Positions 1 through 11,528 of a DNA stretch of 64,000 nt are shown piece by piece (within the stretch, counting starts at the first letter, position 1; each line of letters begins with the position of its first letter). Below the pieces are notes generated by a model. It worked only from the letters and a program-made list of their open reading frames with translations, had not been told where the DNA came from and searched no databases. Source of the DNA: Acetobacteraceae bacterium (GTDB lineage Bacteria > Pseudomonadota > Alphaproteobacteria > Acetobacterales > Acetobacteraceae); contig CANBNK010000006.1 of the NCBI GenBank assembly GCA_947371015.1, forward strand, positions 20,277-84,276, given 5' to 3'. The position numbers were made by a program, and so were the translations under genes.

Positions 1-67
1 CTTCATCGCTGGTCTGGAGCAGGCCGGTGTGCTGGCGACCGAACCGCGCGGCAAGCGCCACGAATAG
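1..67 (+). CDS. C-terminal fragment of an unidentified protein
   Basis: The frame beginning at base 2 is open from the window edge to a TAG at 65-67 and encodes a final 21 residues ending in EPRGKRHE. The 5' part lies outside the window and the fragment is too short to assign to a family. It is followed by 130 bp without a gene that contains a tandem repeat, so co-transcription with the downstream Bug receptors is possible but not shown. Confidence 0.5.
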   Translation, partial: FIAGLEQAGVLATEPRGKRHE

Positions 68-83
68 GCTAGCCGCTTCCGCG

Positions 84-183
84 CACCGCGCGGGTAGCGC
101 GGCTGAACCCCCGCGCGGGGTGCGCGGCTGAACTACCGCGCGACCAGCGCGCCTGAGCCAACGCGCTGCAAGCGCGGCAGCAT
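84..183. repeat. Four tandem 25-bp GC-rich repeats
   Basis: Four consecutive 25-bp units (84-108, 109-133, 134-158, 159-183) align end to end. Units 1 and 2 share a CGCGCGG core, GCGCGGCTGAAC at the 3' end and differ at few positions; units 3 and 4 are more diverged but keep the CGCGC...GCGCG dyad in phase. Each unit could form a short hairpin. The array ends just before the AGAGGA ribosome-binding site of the first Bug gene. Confidence 0.75.
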
Positions 184-197
184 AAGAGGAAACCCGG

Positions 198-1157
198 ATG
201 ACCCGTCGCCGTAGCCTGCTCGCCCTCCCCGCCCTGCTCGCCGCGCCGCGCGCCCGGGCGGCCGGCTACCCGGACAAGCCGGTGCGGATGATCGTGCCCT
301 TTCCCCCCGGCGGCGGCACCGACAACCTCGGCCGGCTGCTGGCGCGCGAGATGAGCGAGCGGCTGGGCCAGACCGTGGTGGTGGAGAACAGGGGCGGCGC
401 CGGCGGCAATATCGGCGCGACCACGGCCGCCCAGTCGGCGCCGGATGGCTACACCATGCTGTTCAACGGCAATGGCATGGCCATCAGCCGGGAGCTGTTC
501 AAGAACCCCGGCTACAACTGGGACACCGACTTCACCTGGGTGGCCCGCACCGCCAGCACCCCGGTGCTGCTGGTGGTCAATGAGCACGTACCGGCCCGCA
601 ACCTGCGCGACTTCATCGCCTATGCCCGGGCCAACCCCGGCCGGCTGAACCACGGCACCGCCGGTGCCGGCACGCCCTTCCACCTGGGTGGCGAGCTGTT
701 CAATGAAATGGCCGGCACCCGCATCATCCATGTGCCGTACCGCGGCACCGGGCCTGCCGTCGCCGGGCTGCTGGGCAATGAGGTGCAGTGCATGTTCGCC
801 TCCTCCACCGGGGTGGACGGGCTGATCCGCGACGGCAAGATCTTCCCGCTGGCCAACCTGGCTGGCAAGCGCGCCCGGGGCTGGCCGCAACTGCCCAGCA
901 TCAGCGAGGAACTGCCCGGCTACGCCGCCGAGCAATGGTACGTGCTGGGCGTGCCGCGCCGCACGCCGGAGGACATCGTGCACAAGCTGGAGACGGTGAC
1001 GCGGGCGATGATGACCGACCGCGCCTTCGCCCGGCTGTGCGAGGAGCGCGGCTTCGATCCGGAGTTCCTCGACAGCGCTGGGGCCACCAAGGCGCTGGAG
1101 GCCGACCACGCCCGCTGGGCGCCGATCCTGCCGCGCGCCGGTATCACCCCCGAATGA
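198..1157 (+). CDS. Bug/TctC-family tripartite tricarboxylate-type substrate-binding protein
   Basis: A 319-residue periplasmic receptor of the Bug (TctC) family, which binds small carboxylates or similar solutes and normally feeds a TctAB permease. The N-terminus (TRRRSLLALPALLA, cleavage near AAG) is an export signal with consecutive arginines. Family hallmarks are visible: PFPPGGGTDN after the first strand, VVENRGGAGG around residue 60, and PDGYT near 84. The ATG is preceded by AGAGGA at a suitable distance. It is the first of three Bug genes, and its stop overlaps the next start by 4 bp (ATGA). No tctA or tctB is nearby. The ligand cannot be told from sequence. Confidence 0.93.
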   Translation: MTRRRSLLALPALLAAPRARAAGYPDKPVRMIVPFPPGGGTDNLGRLLAREMSERLGQTVVVENRGGAGGNIGATTAAQSAPDGYTMLFNGNGMAISRELFKNPGYNWDTDFTWVARTASTPVLLVVNEHVPARNLRDFIAYARANPGRLNHGTAGAGTPFHLGGELFNEMAGTRIIHVPYRGTGPAVAGLLGNEVQCMFASSTGVDGLIRDGKIFPLANLAGKRARGWPQLPSISEELPGYAAEQWYVLGVPRRTPEDIVHKLETVTRAMMTDRAFARLCEERGFDPEFLDSAGATKALEADHARWAPILPRAGITPE

Positions 1158-2089
1158 TCCGCTTTCTTGTAGCCCTGCTGCTGACCGCCCCGGCAGCGCA
1201 GGCGGCTTGGCCGGAGCGGCCCTTCCGGCTCATCGTCGGCTATGCGCCGGGTGGGTCCACCGACATCATCGCCCGCACCGTGGCCGATGGCATCGGCCAG
1301 CGGCTGGGCCAGCAGGTGGTGGTGGAGAATCGCGGCGGCGCCGGGGGCGTGCCCGCCGCCGCCGTGGCGGTGCAGAATGAGCCGGACGGCTACACCCTGG
1401 TGCTGCATACCCAGGGGCTGAACCAGGGCGCCGCCGTCGGCACCCGCATGCCGTTCCACCCGGTGGATGCCTGGGCGCCAATCGGCTTGGCCGCGACCGG
1501 CGCCAATGCGCTGATGATCCATCCCTCCATTCCCGCGCAGACGATGCGGGAGTTGCAGGCCTGGGTCCGTGCCTCCGGCCAGCCGCTGCGCTTCGGTACG
1601 CCGGGCATCGGGCTGTCCTCCGCCGTCTTCGCCCAGGGGATGGAGGTGGAGATGGAGGAGATCCGTTATCGCGGCACCTCCGCCGCGCTGGCGGATTTGC
1701 TGGCCGGGCGGGTGCACGCCTACACCATCGCGCTGGCGGGGGTGCTGCCCTACGTCCAGTCCGGCCAACTCAGGGCGCTGGCCATCGCCGGGCCGCGCCG
1801 CAGCCGGGCGATGCCGGAGCTGCCGACCACGGCGGAGGCCGGTTTCCCCAGCGTCATCATGGTCAGCTGGTTCGGCCTGGTCACGCTGGCCGGCACGCCG
1901 CCGGACCGGGTGGCCGCGCTGTTCGGCGCGCTGAACGCCACGCTGGCCGACCCGGTGGCGCGGGAAAAGCTGGAAGCCGCCGGGCTGGATGTTGACCCCA
2001 GCGCCTCGCCGGCCCAGTTCGGCGCCATGTACCGTGCCGATTTCGACCGCTGGATGGTCGTCTCGCGCCAGCAGGGATGGACCCGATGA
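1154..2089 (+). CDS. Bug/TctC-family substrate-binding protein, second of three
   Basis: A 311-residue Bug receptor starting at the ATG inside the ATGA overlap with the previous gene; longer upstream readings of the frame run inside that gene and are not credible. The signal peptide is short and Sec-like (MIRFLVALLL... ending AAQA). Conserved elements are GYAPGGSTDII, VVVENRGGAGG and PDGYT. The ligand-contact loop after VENRGGAGG differs from its neighbours (GVPAAAVAV), suggesting a different ligand. Translational coupling on both sides points to a single transcript for the trio. Confidence 0.92.
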   Translation: MIRFLVALLLTAPAAQAAWPERPFRLIVGYAPGGSTDIIARTVADGIGQRLGQQVVVENRGGAGGVPAAAVAVQNEPDGYTLVLHTQGLNQGAAVGTRMPFHPVDAWAPIGLAATGANALMIHPSIPAQTMRELQAWVRASGQPLRFGTPGIGLSSAVFAQGMEVEMEEIRYRGTSAALADLLAGRVHAYTIALAGVLPYVQSGQLRALAIAGPRRSRAMPELPTTAEAGFPSVIMVSWFGLVTLAGTPPDRVAALFGALNATLADPVAREKLEAAGLDVDPSASPAQFGAMYRADFDRWMVVSRQQGWTR

Positions 2090-3054
2090 TTCGCCTGCTC
2101 TTCGCGCTGCTGCTGCTGGCCCAAGGGGGAATGGTATCGGCGCAGGCTCAGTTCCCCGACAAGCCGCTGCGCCTGGTGATCCCGTTCACGCCGGGCGGCA
2201 CCAACGACATCATCGGCCGCCTGGTGACGGAGGGCATGGGCCGGCGGCTGGGGCAGAACTTCATCATCGAGAACCGCGGTGGCGCCGGCGGCATGCTGGG
2301 TGCCGATATCGTCGCCAAGGCGGCGCCGGATGGCTACACCATCCTGCTCGGCGGCAGCGGCAGCCTGACCATCTCAAGCCTGGTGCACGCGCATGTGCCG
2401 TTCGACGTAGCGACCGCCTTCGCGCCGATCGGCCTGATGGCGGTGGGGCCGAACGTCATCGTCGTCCATCCCTCGGTGCCCGTGCAGTCACTGCGGGAGT
2501 TGCAGGCCTTCGCCCGCGCCGCCCGGCCGCCGCTGAGCTATGCCAGCCCCGGCGTCGGCAGCACCGGCCATGCCGCGGGCGTGATGATATTGCAGGCGCT
2601 GGGGGTGGAGATGGAGCACATCCCCTACCGGGGCACCGCGCCGGCGCTGACCGACGTGATGGCCGGGCGCATCCCGGTCTTCACCAACGCGCTGGCGCCG
2701 ATGCAGCCCTATATCGAAGCTGGCCGTCTGCGTGCCCTGGCCATTGCCGGCACCCGCCGCAGCCCGGCGATGCCGAACCTGCCGACCACGGCGGAGGCGG
2801 GCTTCCCGCAGATCCAGGCCGCGACCTGGTTCGGCCTGCTGGCCACCGGCGGCAGCCCGGCGGACCGGGTGGCGCGGCTGCATGCGGCGCTGAACGCAAC
2901 CCTGGCCGACCCGGAAGTCCGCCGGAAGCTGGAGGAAAGCGGCAGCGAGGTGGAGGCCAGCGACAGCCCGGCCGCCTTCTCCCGCTACTTCGCCGAGGAT
3001 CGGGCGCGCTGGGGCCAGGTGATCGACCGCGCGGGGATGCGCGGCCGGGAATAG
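2086..3054 (+). CDS. Bug/TctC-family substrate-binding protein, third of three
   Basis: A 322-residue Bug receptor. Two in-frame ATGs exist at 2077 and 2086; the second is chosen because it recreates the same 4-bp ATGA overlap seen at the previous junction and gives MIRLLFALLL, closely resembling the MIRFLVALLL start of the middle gene. Motifs are PFTPGGTNDII, IIENRGGAGGML and PDGYT. Similarity of the second and third signal peptides and of the PTTAEAGFP block near residue 240 indicates a recent local duplication. It ends 7 bp before the convergent ssb stop. Confidence 0.92.
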   Translation: MIRLLFALLLLAQGGMVSAQAQFPDKPLRLVIPFTPGGTNDIIGRLVTEGMGRRLGQNFIIENRGGAGGMLGADIVAKAAPDGYTILLGGSGSLTISSLVHAHVPFDVATAFAPIGLMAVGPNVIVVHPSVPVQSLRELQAFARAARPPLSYASPGVGSTGHAAGVMILQALGVEMEHIPYRGTAPALTDVMAGRIPVFTNALAPMQPYIEAGRLRALAIAGTRRSPAMPNLPTTAEAGFPQIQAATWFGLLATGGSPADRVARLHAALNATLADPEVRRKLEESGSEVEASDSPAAFSRYFAEDRARWGQVIDRAGMRGRE

Positions 3055-3061
3055 CCCGGAT

Positions 3062-3604
3062 TCAGAACGGGATATCGTCGTCCAGGTCGCCGCCGCCCTT
3101 CGGCGCGTCCCACTGGCCGCCACCGCGCTGGGCGCCCGCGCCGCCGCTGCGGGCCGGGCCGGATGCGGGGCGGGAAGCGCCGCCGCCATAGCCGCCGCTG
3201 CTGCGCTCACCGCCGCCGCCGTAGCTGCGTTCGCCGCCTTCCTCGCCGCCGCCGGAGGCGCGGCCACCGATCAGCGACAATTCGCCGCGGAACTGGCGCA
3301 GCACGATTTCGGTGCTGTACTTCTCAACGCCGTCCTTGTCGGTCCATTTGCGGGTTTCAATCTGGCCTTCCAGATAAACCTCGCTGCCTTTCCGCAGGTA
3401 TTTCTCAGCGATCTCGCCCAGCTTCTCGTTGAAGATGGACACCGCATGCCATTCGGTGCGCTCCTGCATGGCGCCCTCGCGGTCCTTGTAGCGCTCTGAC
3501 GTGGCAATGCGCAGGCTCACCACCTTGCCGCCATTCTGGAAGTTGCGGACCTCGGGGTCTTTCCCGAGGCGCCCGAGGATGATCGCCTTGTTGACGCCGG
3601 CCAT
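3062..3604 (-). CDS. ssb: Single-stranded DNA-binding protein SSB
   Basis: A 180-residue SSB that binds single-stranded DNA as a tetramer and recruits repair and replication partners. The OB fold covers roughly residues 1-110 (NKAIILGRLGKDPEVR, then TEWHAVSIFNEKLGEIAEKY and YLEGQIETRKW). A Gly/Ser/Arg-rich linker follows, and the protein ends in the acidic partner-docking tail DLDDDIPF. The ATG giving MAGVNKA is preferred over one three codons upstream (MQGM) because SSBs begin MAGSVNK-like. It is divergent from uvrA, as in E. coli, with a LexA box in the shared upstream region. Confidence 0.97.
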   Translation of the reverse strand: MAGVNKAIILGRLGKDPEVRNFQNGGKVVSLRIATSERYKDREGAMQERTEWHAVSIFNEKLGEIAEKYLRKGSEVYLEGQIETRKWTDKDGVEKYSTEIVLRQFRGELSLIGGRASGGGEEGGERSYGGGGERSSGGYGGGASRPASGPARSGGAGAQRGGGQWDAPKGGGDLDDDIPF

Positions 3605-3729
3605 GCCCTGCACCTTGTGACTTGCTGTTGCCTTCTTAGCTAAAGGGAGCCGTCGCCGACAGCCCTCAGCTGTGGGGCGGCGCTGCCGTCACCCCTTCCC
3701 GAGGGGTCAATATGATGGCACAACCCGAA

Positions 3730-3744
3730 GAACACAATGCGAAC
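3730..3744. promoter_or_regulatory. LexA (SOS) box between ssb and uvrA
   Basis: GAAC-ACAATGC-GAAC is an exact match to the alphaproteobacterial LexA operator (GTTC-N7-GTTC read on the other strand). It lies 39 bp before the uvrA ATG and just downstream of a TATGAT hexamer at 3711-3716 that could be the uvrA -10. Binding there would block uvrA transcription and could also affect ssb. The exact direct repeat with the correct 7-bp spacer in the expected uvrA/ssb location makes chance occurrence unlikely. Confidence 0.85.
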
Positions 3745-3782
3745 TTCTGCGCCCCACCAGGCGCCCCGGAGAGCCTTGCCCG

Positions 3783-6671
<2,889 letters not shown>

Positions 6672-6959
6672 GCCGCGTGGCGCTGGCGCGGGCTTTCGCG
6701 GGATGGTCAGGGCGGTGGGGTTCGGTGCTGAAGCACCTTCACGACCGCGCCCTCTCCAACTCAGTGCGAAATACGGACTTCCGGTGAGGATGACGTCCCG
6801 CCCCCGCCCACTTCATTGCGCGGCCGTTAGCGGGCGGCAGGCCCGCCCGGTGGCGCTGGCATTTTGCGCTGCCAGGCGCCCGCCGCGTGGGACGCTTTGC
6901 AAAGCCCTCCCATCCGGGTAATTCCACCGCTCTGTCGGGGGACAGCGGGGGATAACGGC

Positions 6960-7685
6960 TTGGCCGCGCTGATCGAGATCGAGAAACTGACGAAGCGCTT
7001 CGGCAGCTTCACCGCGGTGGACGAGGTGTCCTTCACGGTGGACCGGGGCGAGGTGCTGGGGTTCCTGGGGCCGAATGGTGCCGGCAAATCCACCACCATG
7101 CGGATGCTGGCCGGCTTCATGCCGCCCACCGCCGGCACCGCGCGCATCTGCGGCGCGGACGTGGTGGAAAACGGCGTGGAGGCCAAGCGCAGCCTGGGCT
7201 TCCTGCCCGAGGGCGCGCCGACCTATCCGGAAATGAGCGTCAGCGGCTTCCTGCGCTTTACCGCCAGCATCCGCGGCTTCAGCGGCAGCGAACGCGATGA
7301 CCGGGTCGCCCTGGCCATGGCGCAGACCCAGTTGGAAGGCGTGCGGTTGCAGCCGATTGAGACACTCTCGAAGGGTTTCAAGCGCCGCGTCGGCCTGGCC
7401 CAGGCGCTGCTGCACGACCCGCCGGTGCTGGTGCTGGATGAACCCACCGATGGCCTGGACCCCAACCAGAAGCACGAGGTCCGCGAGCTGATTCGCCGCA
7501 TGGCGCCGACCAAGGCCATCGTCATCTCCACCCATATCCTGGAAGAGGTGGACGCGGTCTGTACCCGCGCCATCATCATCGCCCGCGGCAAGGTCATCGT
7601 GGACGCGCCGCCGCGCGCGCTGGAAGTGGCTGGGCAGAGCCTGGAGCAGGTGTTCCGCAAGCTCACCCTGGGGGAGGCGGCGTGA
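6960..7685 (+). CDS. ABC transporter ATP-binding protein (GldA-like)
   Basis: A 241-residue ATPase energising the ABC-2 permease encoded next. Walker A is GPNGAGKST at about 37-45, the signature is LSKGFKRR, and Walker B is LVLDEPTDGLD. The frame extends upstream to 6864, but a TTG at 6960 preceded by a GGGGG ribosome-binding site gives the usual short N-terminus ALIEIEKLTKRFG, so a TTG start is proposed. The stop overlaps the permease start. Together with the following three genes it forms a cassette resembling Bacteroidetes GldA-GldF-GldG, which is common in proteobacteria without a firmly established substrate. Confidence 0.9.
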   Translation: MAALIEIEKLTKRFGSFTAVDEVSFTVDRGEVLGFLGPNGAGKSTTMRMLAGFMPPTAGTARICGADVVENGVEAKRSLGFLPEGAPTYPEMSVSGFLRFTASIRGFSGSERDDRVALAMAQTQLEGVRLQPIETLSKGFKRRVGLAQALLHDPPVLVLDEPTDGLDPNQKHEVRELIRRMAPTKAIVISTHILEEVDAVCTRAIIIARGKVIVDAPPRALEVAGQSLEQVFRKLTLGEAA

Positions 7686-8500
7686 TGGGCGGCATGATCC
7701 GACGCCTCGGCGACCTGCTGGCCGCCGGCTGGCTGATGTGGGGGCCGGGCAAGGCCGGCCCGCTGCCCTGGCATGGCGCCTGCGTGGTGGCGAAGCGCGA
7801 GCTGGCGGCGTATTTCGCCACGCCGGTCGCCTATGTGTTCATCGTCATCTTCCTGGTGCTGGCGGGGGCGCTGACCTTCACGCTCGGCGGGTTCTTCGCC
7901 CGCGGCCAGGCTGACCTGATGCCGTTCTTCAGCTTCGTGCCCTGGCTGTTCCTGTTCCTCGTGCCGGCGCTGACCATGCGCCTGTGGGCGGAGGAACGCC
8001 GCCACGGCACCATCGAGCTGCTGCTGACCCTGCCCTTGCCGCAATGGCAGGCGGTGGTCGGCAAGTTCCTGGCGGCCTGGGCGTTCTGCGGCATCGCGCT
8101 GGCGTTGACCTTCCCGCTGTGGATCACCGTCAACGTGCTGGGCAACCCGGATAACGGCGTGGTGCTGACCGGCTATGTCGGCTGCCTGATGGTCGCCGGC
8201 GCCTATCTGGCGGTGGGCGCTGCGGTTTCGGCATCCACGAAGAACCAGGTCATCGCCTTCGTGCTGGCGGTGGCGATCTGCTTCGTCTTCGCCGCCGCCG
8301 GCAGCCCCGTGATCACCGAGTTCCTGTCCAACCGCCTGCCGGTGCTGGCGGAAGTGGCGCGCGGGCTTTCGGTGGCGGACCGCTTCGGCGGCTTCACCCG
8401 CGGCGTCATCTCGCTGCGCGACCTGGTGTATTTCGGCAGCTTCATCGGCTTCTGGCTGTTCGTGAACGCCGTGGTGCTTGACCTGAAGAAGGCGGACTGA
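7685..8500 (+). CDS. ABC-2 type permease (GldF-like)
   Basis: A 271-residue inner-membrane protein with about six hydrophobic segments and the ABC-2 permease signature MRLWAEERRHGTIELLLTLP after the second segment. An ATG at 7685 overlaps the ATPase stop by one base (TGATG) and has GGGGGAGG in front of it; a GTG one codon upstream is possible. It forms the translocation channel for the ATPase at 6960. The next gene begins 3 bp after its stop, so the cassette is one transcription unit. Confidence 0.9.
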   Translation: MGGMIRRLGDLLAAGWLMWGPGKAGPLPWHGACVVAKRELAAYFATPVAYVFIVIFLVLAGALTFTLGGFFARGQADLMPFFSFVPWLFLFLVPALTMRLWAEERRHGTIELLLTLPLPQWQAVVGKFLAAWAFCGIALALTFPLWITVNVLGNPDNGVVLTGYVGCLMVAGAYLAVGAAVSASTKNQVIAFVLAVAICFVFAAAGSPVITEFLSNRLPVLAEVARGLSVADRFGGFTRGVISLRDLVYFGSFIGFWLFVNAVVLDLKKAD

Positions 8501-8503
8501 GCC

Positions 8504-10486
8504 ATGGCCGACCTTGCTGCTGAACAACGCGCCGCCCAACTGGCGAAAGAAGCGCGCGCCGCGCGCAAGCGCCTCGGCTTCTCCGGCCTTGGCGTGTTGG
8601 CCGCGCTGGTGCTGGCCATCGGCGTGAACCTGCTGGCCGAACGGCTGCTGCCGCGCGTCCGCGTGGACCTGACCGAGAGCGGCCTCTACACGCTCAGCGA
8701 CGGCACCCGCCAGGTGCTGAGCGGGTTGAAGGACCCGGTGACGCTGCGGCTGTTCTACTCCCGCCGGCTCGGCGCCGAAATCCCGACCTACGGCGCCTAT
8801 GCCGACCGGGTCCGCGAGATCCTCGGCGAATACGTCTCCCGCTCCGCCGGCAAGCTGAAGCTGGAGGTCTTCGACCCCGAGCCGTTCAGCGAAACCGAGG
8901 ACCGCGCCATGGGCTACGGCCTGCAGGGCGTGCCGCTGGACCAGGGCGGTGAGCAGGTCTGGTTCGGCCTGGTCGCCACCAACCTGGTGGACGAGGAACG
9001 GACCATCCCGTTCTTCCAGCCGGAGCGTGAGCGCTTCCTGGAATACGACCTGACGCGGCTGGTGTGGGAGCTTTCCAACCCGCGCCGCCCGACCGTCGGC
9101 GTGATGACCAGCCTGCCGCTGAACGGCGACCCGCGCGCCATGATGATGCGCCAGCCCGGCGCCCAGCCAGCGGTGATCATGCAGCAGATGCGGCAGTTCT
9201 TCACGGTGAAGGACGTGCCGCTGGACGTGCAGGTCATCGACGAGGACATCCAGGTGCTGCTGGTGGCGCATGCCCAGCGCCTGAGCGACAGCGCGCAATA
9301 CGCCATCGACCAGTTCGTCATGCGGGGCGGCAAGCTGATCGCGCTGGTGGACCCGCACAGCGAAAGCCAGGCCAGCCGCCCCGGCCCCGGCGGCCAGCCG
9401 CCGACCGAAACCAGCTCGCAGCTCGACCGGCTGCTGAACGCCTGGGGCGTGGAGACGCCGCACGACAAGGTGGTGCTGGACCTGCGCGGCGCCTGGCGCG
9501 TGCGGGCCGGCGCGACGGATCGGGTGCAGGCGGTGGACTACGTCGCCTGGTACAACCTCTCGGCCGATAGCCTGGCACGCAACGAGGTGGTGACGGCGCA
9601 GCTTGACCAGGTGACGGTGGCCTCGGCCGGCGAAGTGCGCCGCCGCGAGGGCGCCACGGTGGAGTTCACCCCGCTGCTGACCTCCTCGGCGCAGTCCATG
9701 CTGGGCGACGTGGCCGCGGTGAAGGCGGAACCCAACCCGGTGCGGCTGCTGGCGGATTTCCGCGCCGATGGCCAGCGGCGGGTGCTGCTGGCGCGGGTGC
9801 GCGGCACGCTGCGCAGCGCCTTCCCGGATGGCCCGCCCGAGGTGACGGAAGGCCAGACCCGGCCGGACACCTTCCCGGCGCATCGGGCCGAGACCACCGG
9901 GCCAGCGAACCTCGTTGTCGGCAACGACACCGACATCCTGGAGGACCGCTTCTGGGTGCGGGTGCAGGACTTCTTCGGCCAGCAGGTCGCCTCGCCCATC
10001 AGCAACAACGGCGCGCTGGTCTCCAACCTGGCGGATACCCTGGCCGGCAGCGACGCGCTGATCACGCTGCGCTCGCGCGGCGAGAGCCTCAGGCCGTTCG
10101 AGCTGGTGGAGAATATCCGCCGCAATGCGGATGCGCAGTATCGCCAGACCGAACGCCAGTTGCAGCAGCGGCTGGAGGACACCGAGAAGCGCCTGCGTGA
10201 GCTGCGCCAGGGCCAGCCGACGCCCAGCACACAGCCGGGCGAGCGCAACCAGGCGCAGACCGTCATCACCCCCGAACAGCGCGCCGAGATCGACAAGGCG
10301 CGGGCCGAGATCGTCGCCACGCGGCGCCAGCTGCGCGCCGTGCAGCTGGAGCTGCGGCGGGATATCGAGGGGCTGGAGGGCTGGCTGCGGGTGGTGAACA
10401 TCGCGCTGGTGCCGGCCCTGCTGACCGCCTTTGCCATCGGGTTGGCGCTGGTCCGCGCCCGCCGTCGCGCTGCTGCCCGGGCCTGA
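8504..10486 (+). CDS. GldG-like ABC transporter auxiliary protein
   Basis: A 660-residue membrane-anchored protein. A transmembrane segment near residues 27-45 (LGVLAALVLAIGVNLLAE) precedes a large periplasmic region that begins VDLTESGLYTLSDGTRQVL, characteristic of the GldG/ABC_transp_aux family. A Gln/Arg/Glu-rich coiled coil at about 540-620 leads to a second membrane helix near the C-terminus (VVNIALVPALLTAFAIGLAL). In gliding bacteria GldG partners GldA/F; in proteobacteria the role is unproven. The neighbours support a complex of ATPase, permease, GldG-like protein and DUF4340 protein. Confidence 0.88.
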   Translation: MADLAAEQRAAQLAKEARAARKRLGFSGLGVLAALVLAIGVNLLAERLLPRVRVDLTESGLYTLSDGTRQVLSGLKDPVTLRLFYSRRLGAEIPTYGAYADRVREILGEYVSRSAGKLKLEVFDPEPFSETEDRAMGYGLQGVPLDQGGEQVWFGLVATNLVDEERTIPFFQPERERFLEYDLTRLVWELSNPRRPTVGVMTSLPLNGDPRAMMMRQPGAQPAVIMQQMRQFFTVKDVPLDVQVIDEDIQVLLVAHAQRLSDSAQYAIDQFVMRGGKLIALVDPHSESQASRPGPGGQPPTETSSQLDRLLNAWGVETPHDKVVLDLRGAWRVRAGATDRVQAVDYVAWYNLSADSLARNEVVTAQLDQVTVASAGEVRRREGATVEFTPLLTSSAQSMLGDVAAVKAEPNPVRLLADFRADGQRRVLLARVRGTLRSAFPDGPPEVTEGQTRPDTFPAHRAETTGPANLVVGNDTDILEDRFWVRVQDFFGQQVASPISNNGALVSNLADTLAGSDALITLRSRGESLRPFELVENIRRNADAQYRQTERQLQQRLEDTEKRLRELRQGQPTPSTQPGERNQAQTVITPEQRAEIDKARAEIVATRRQLRAVQLELRRDIEGLEGWLRVVNIALVPALLTAFAIGLALVRARRRAAARA

Positions 10487-10496
10487 GGGAAAAGCC

Positions 10497-11528
10497 ATGC
10501 TGAACCGGCGAACCCTGATCTGGCTGGGCGGCGGCGCCGCCGGCACCGTGGCGCTGGCCGCCCTGCTGGGGCCAACCTCCCCTGAGCGTTCCGGCCCGCC
10601 CGGCGGCGCCGGCACCCTGGCCTTCCCCGATGTGGCGGCGAAGCTGGCCAACGTGGTCCGGCTGGAGTTGCGCAAGACCGACGCGACGCTGGTGGTGGTG
10701 CGCGACGGCAATCGCTGGCTGTTGCCGGAAAAGGGCAATTATCCGGTCCGGCCGGAGCGGGTGCGGGAGACGCTGGTCGGCCTGACCGAGCTTCGCCTGG
10801 TGGAGCCGCGGACCAATGACCGCGCGCAGCTGGCCCAGCTGGGGTTGGACGACCCGACCATCGCCGGTAGTACCGCCGTGCTGCTGCGTGCGCTGGATGC
10901 CGCCGGCGCCGTGGTGGTGGAGCTGATCGTCGGGCGGCGCCGGGTGCGGACCCAGGGCAACCTGCCCGAGAGCGTCTATGTCCGCCGCCCCGGCGAGACC
11001 CAGGCCTGGCTGGGCGAAGGCCGCCTGGCGCTGGACACCGACCCGCAGCTTTGGGTGGACCGCGATATCGGCAACATCTCGGCCGAGCGGCTGCGCCGGG
11101 TGGTGGTCAACCGCGTGACCGAGGGCGTGCTGATCCTGGAACGCGGCGGCGAGGCGGATGCCAAGCTGCGCCTGGTGGAGCCGCCCAACCCGCCGAGCCA
11201 GGACGAGGTCTCGTTGGATGAGGTAGGCCGCAGCTTCGAGTTCCTGACCTTCCTGGACGTGAAGCCCGCCGCCGAGATCCCCGGCGAGGCACTGGGCGAG
11301 GCGCGCTTCGAGTTCACCAACGGGTTGGCGGTGACGGTGTGGCCCAACAAGGCCGATGACACGCTGTGGGTGCGGCTGAAGGCCGAGGGCGACGAGGCCG
11401 CCGGCTTCAATGCGCGCTGGGATGGCTGGGCCTATCAGGTCGGCATCTGGAAGGAAAAGGCCTTCGCGCCGAAGCTGGCGGACCTGATGGAACGCGAGCG
11501 CGGGGCCGCCCCGACCGCGCCGGAATGA
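10497..11528 (+). CDS. DUF4340 domain-containing protein
   Basis: A 343-residue protein with an N-terminal hydrophobic segment (LIWLGGGAAGTVALAALLG) and a periplasmic DUF4340 region: the stretch around VVVRDGNRWLLPEKGNYPV and PTNDRAQLAQLGLDDP-like block (TNDRAQLAQLGLDDP) is typical. This family regularly follows GldG-like genes and probably acts with them at the membrane. The ATG at 10497 lies 10 bp after the upstream stop. Its own stop overlaps the Nudix start by ATGA. Biochemical activity is unknown. Confidence 0.85.
   Translation: MLNRRTLIWLGGGAAGTVALAALLGPTSPERSGPPGGAGTLAFPDVAAKLANVVRLELRKTDATLVVVRDGNRWLLPEKGNYPVRPERVRETLVGLTELRLVEPRTNDRAQLAQLGLDDPTIAGSTAVLLRALDAAGAVVVELIVGRRRVRTQGNLPESVYVRRPGETQAWLGEGRLALDTDPQLWVDRDIGNISAERLRRVVVNRVTEGVLILERGGEADAKLRLVEPPNPPSQDEVSLDEVGRSFEFLTFLDVKPAAEIPGEALGEARFEFTNGLAVTVWPNKADDTLWVRLKAEGDEAAGFNARWDGWAYQVGIWKEKAFAPKLADLMERERGAAPTAPE

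Noticed and set aside
6830..6846. GCGGGC-GGCAG-GCCCGC hairpin after uvrA
   Set aside because: It is 160 bp beyond the uvrA stop, only 6 bp long and has no T-run; too weak to call a terminator.
7223..10738. Very long open frame on the minus strand opposite the ABC/GldG genes
   Set aside because: It is His/Gln/Arg-rich, matches no family, and lies antisense to genes with clear motifs; high GC removes stop codons from the complementary frame.
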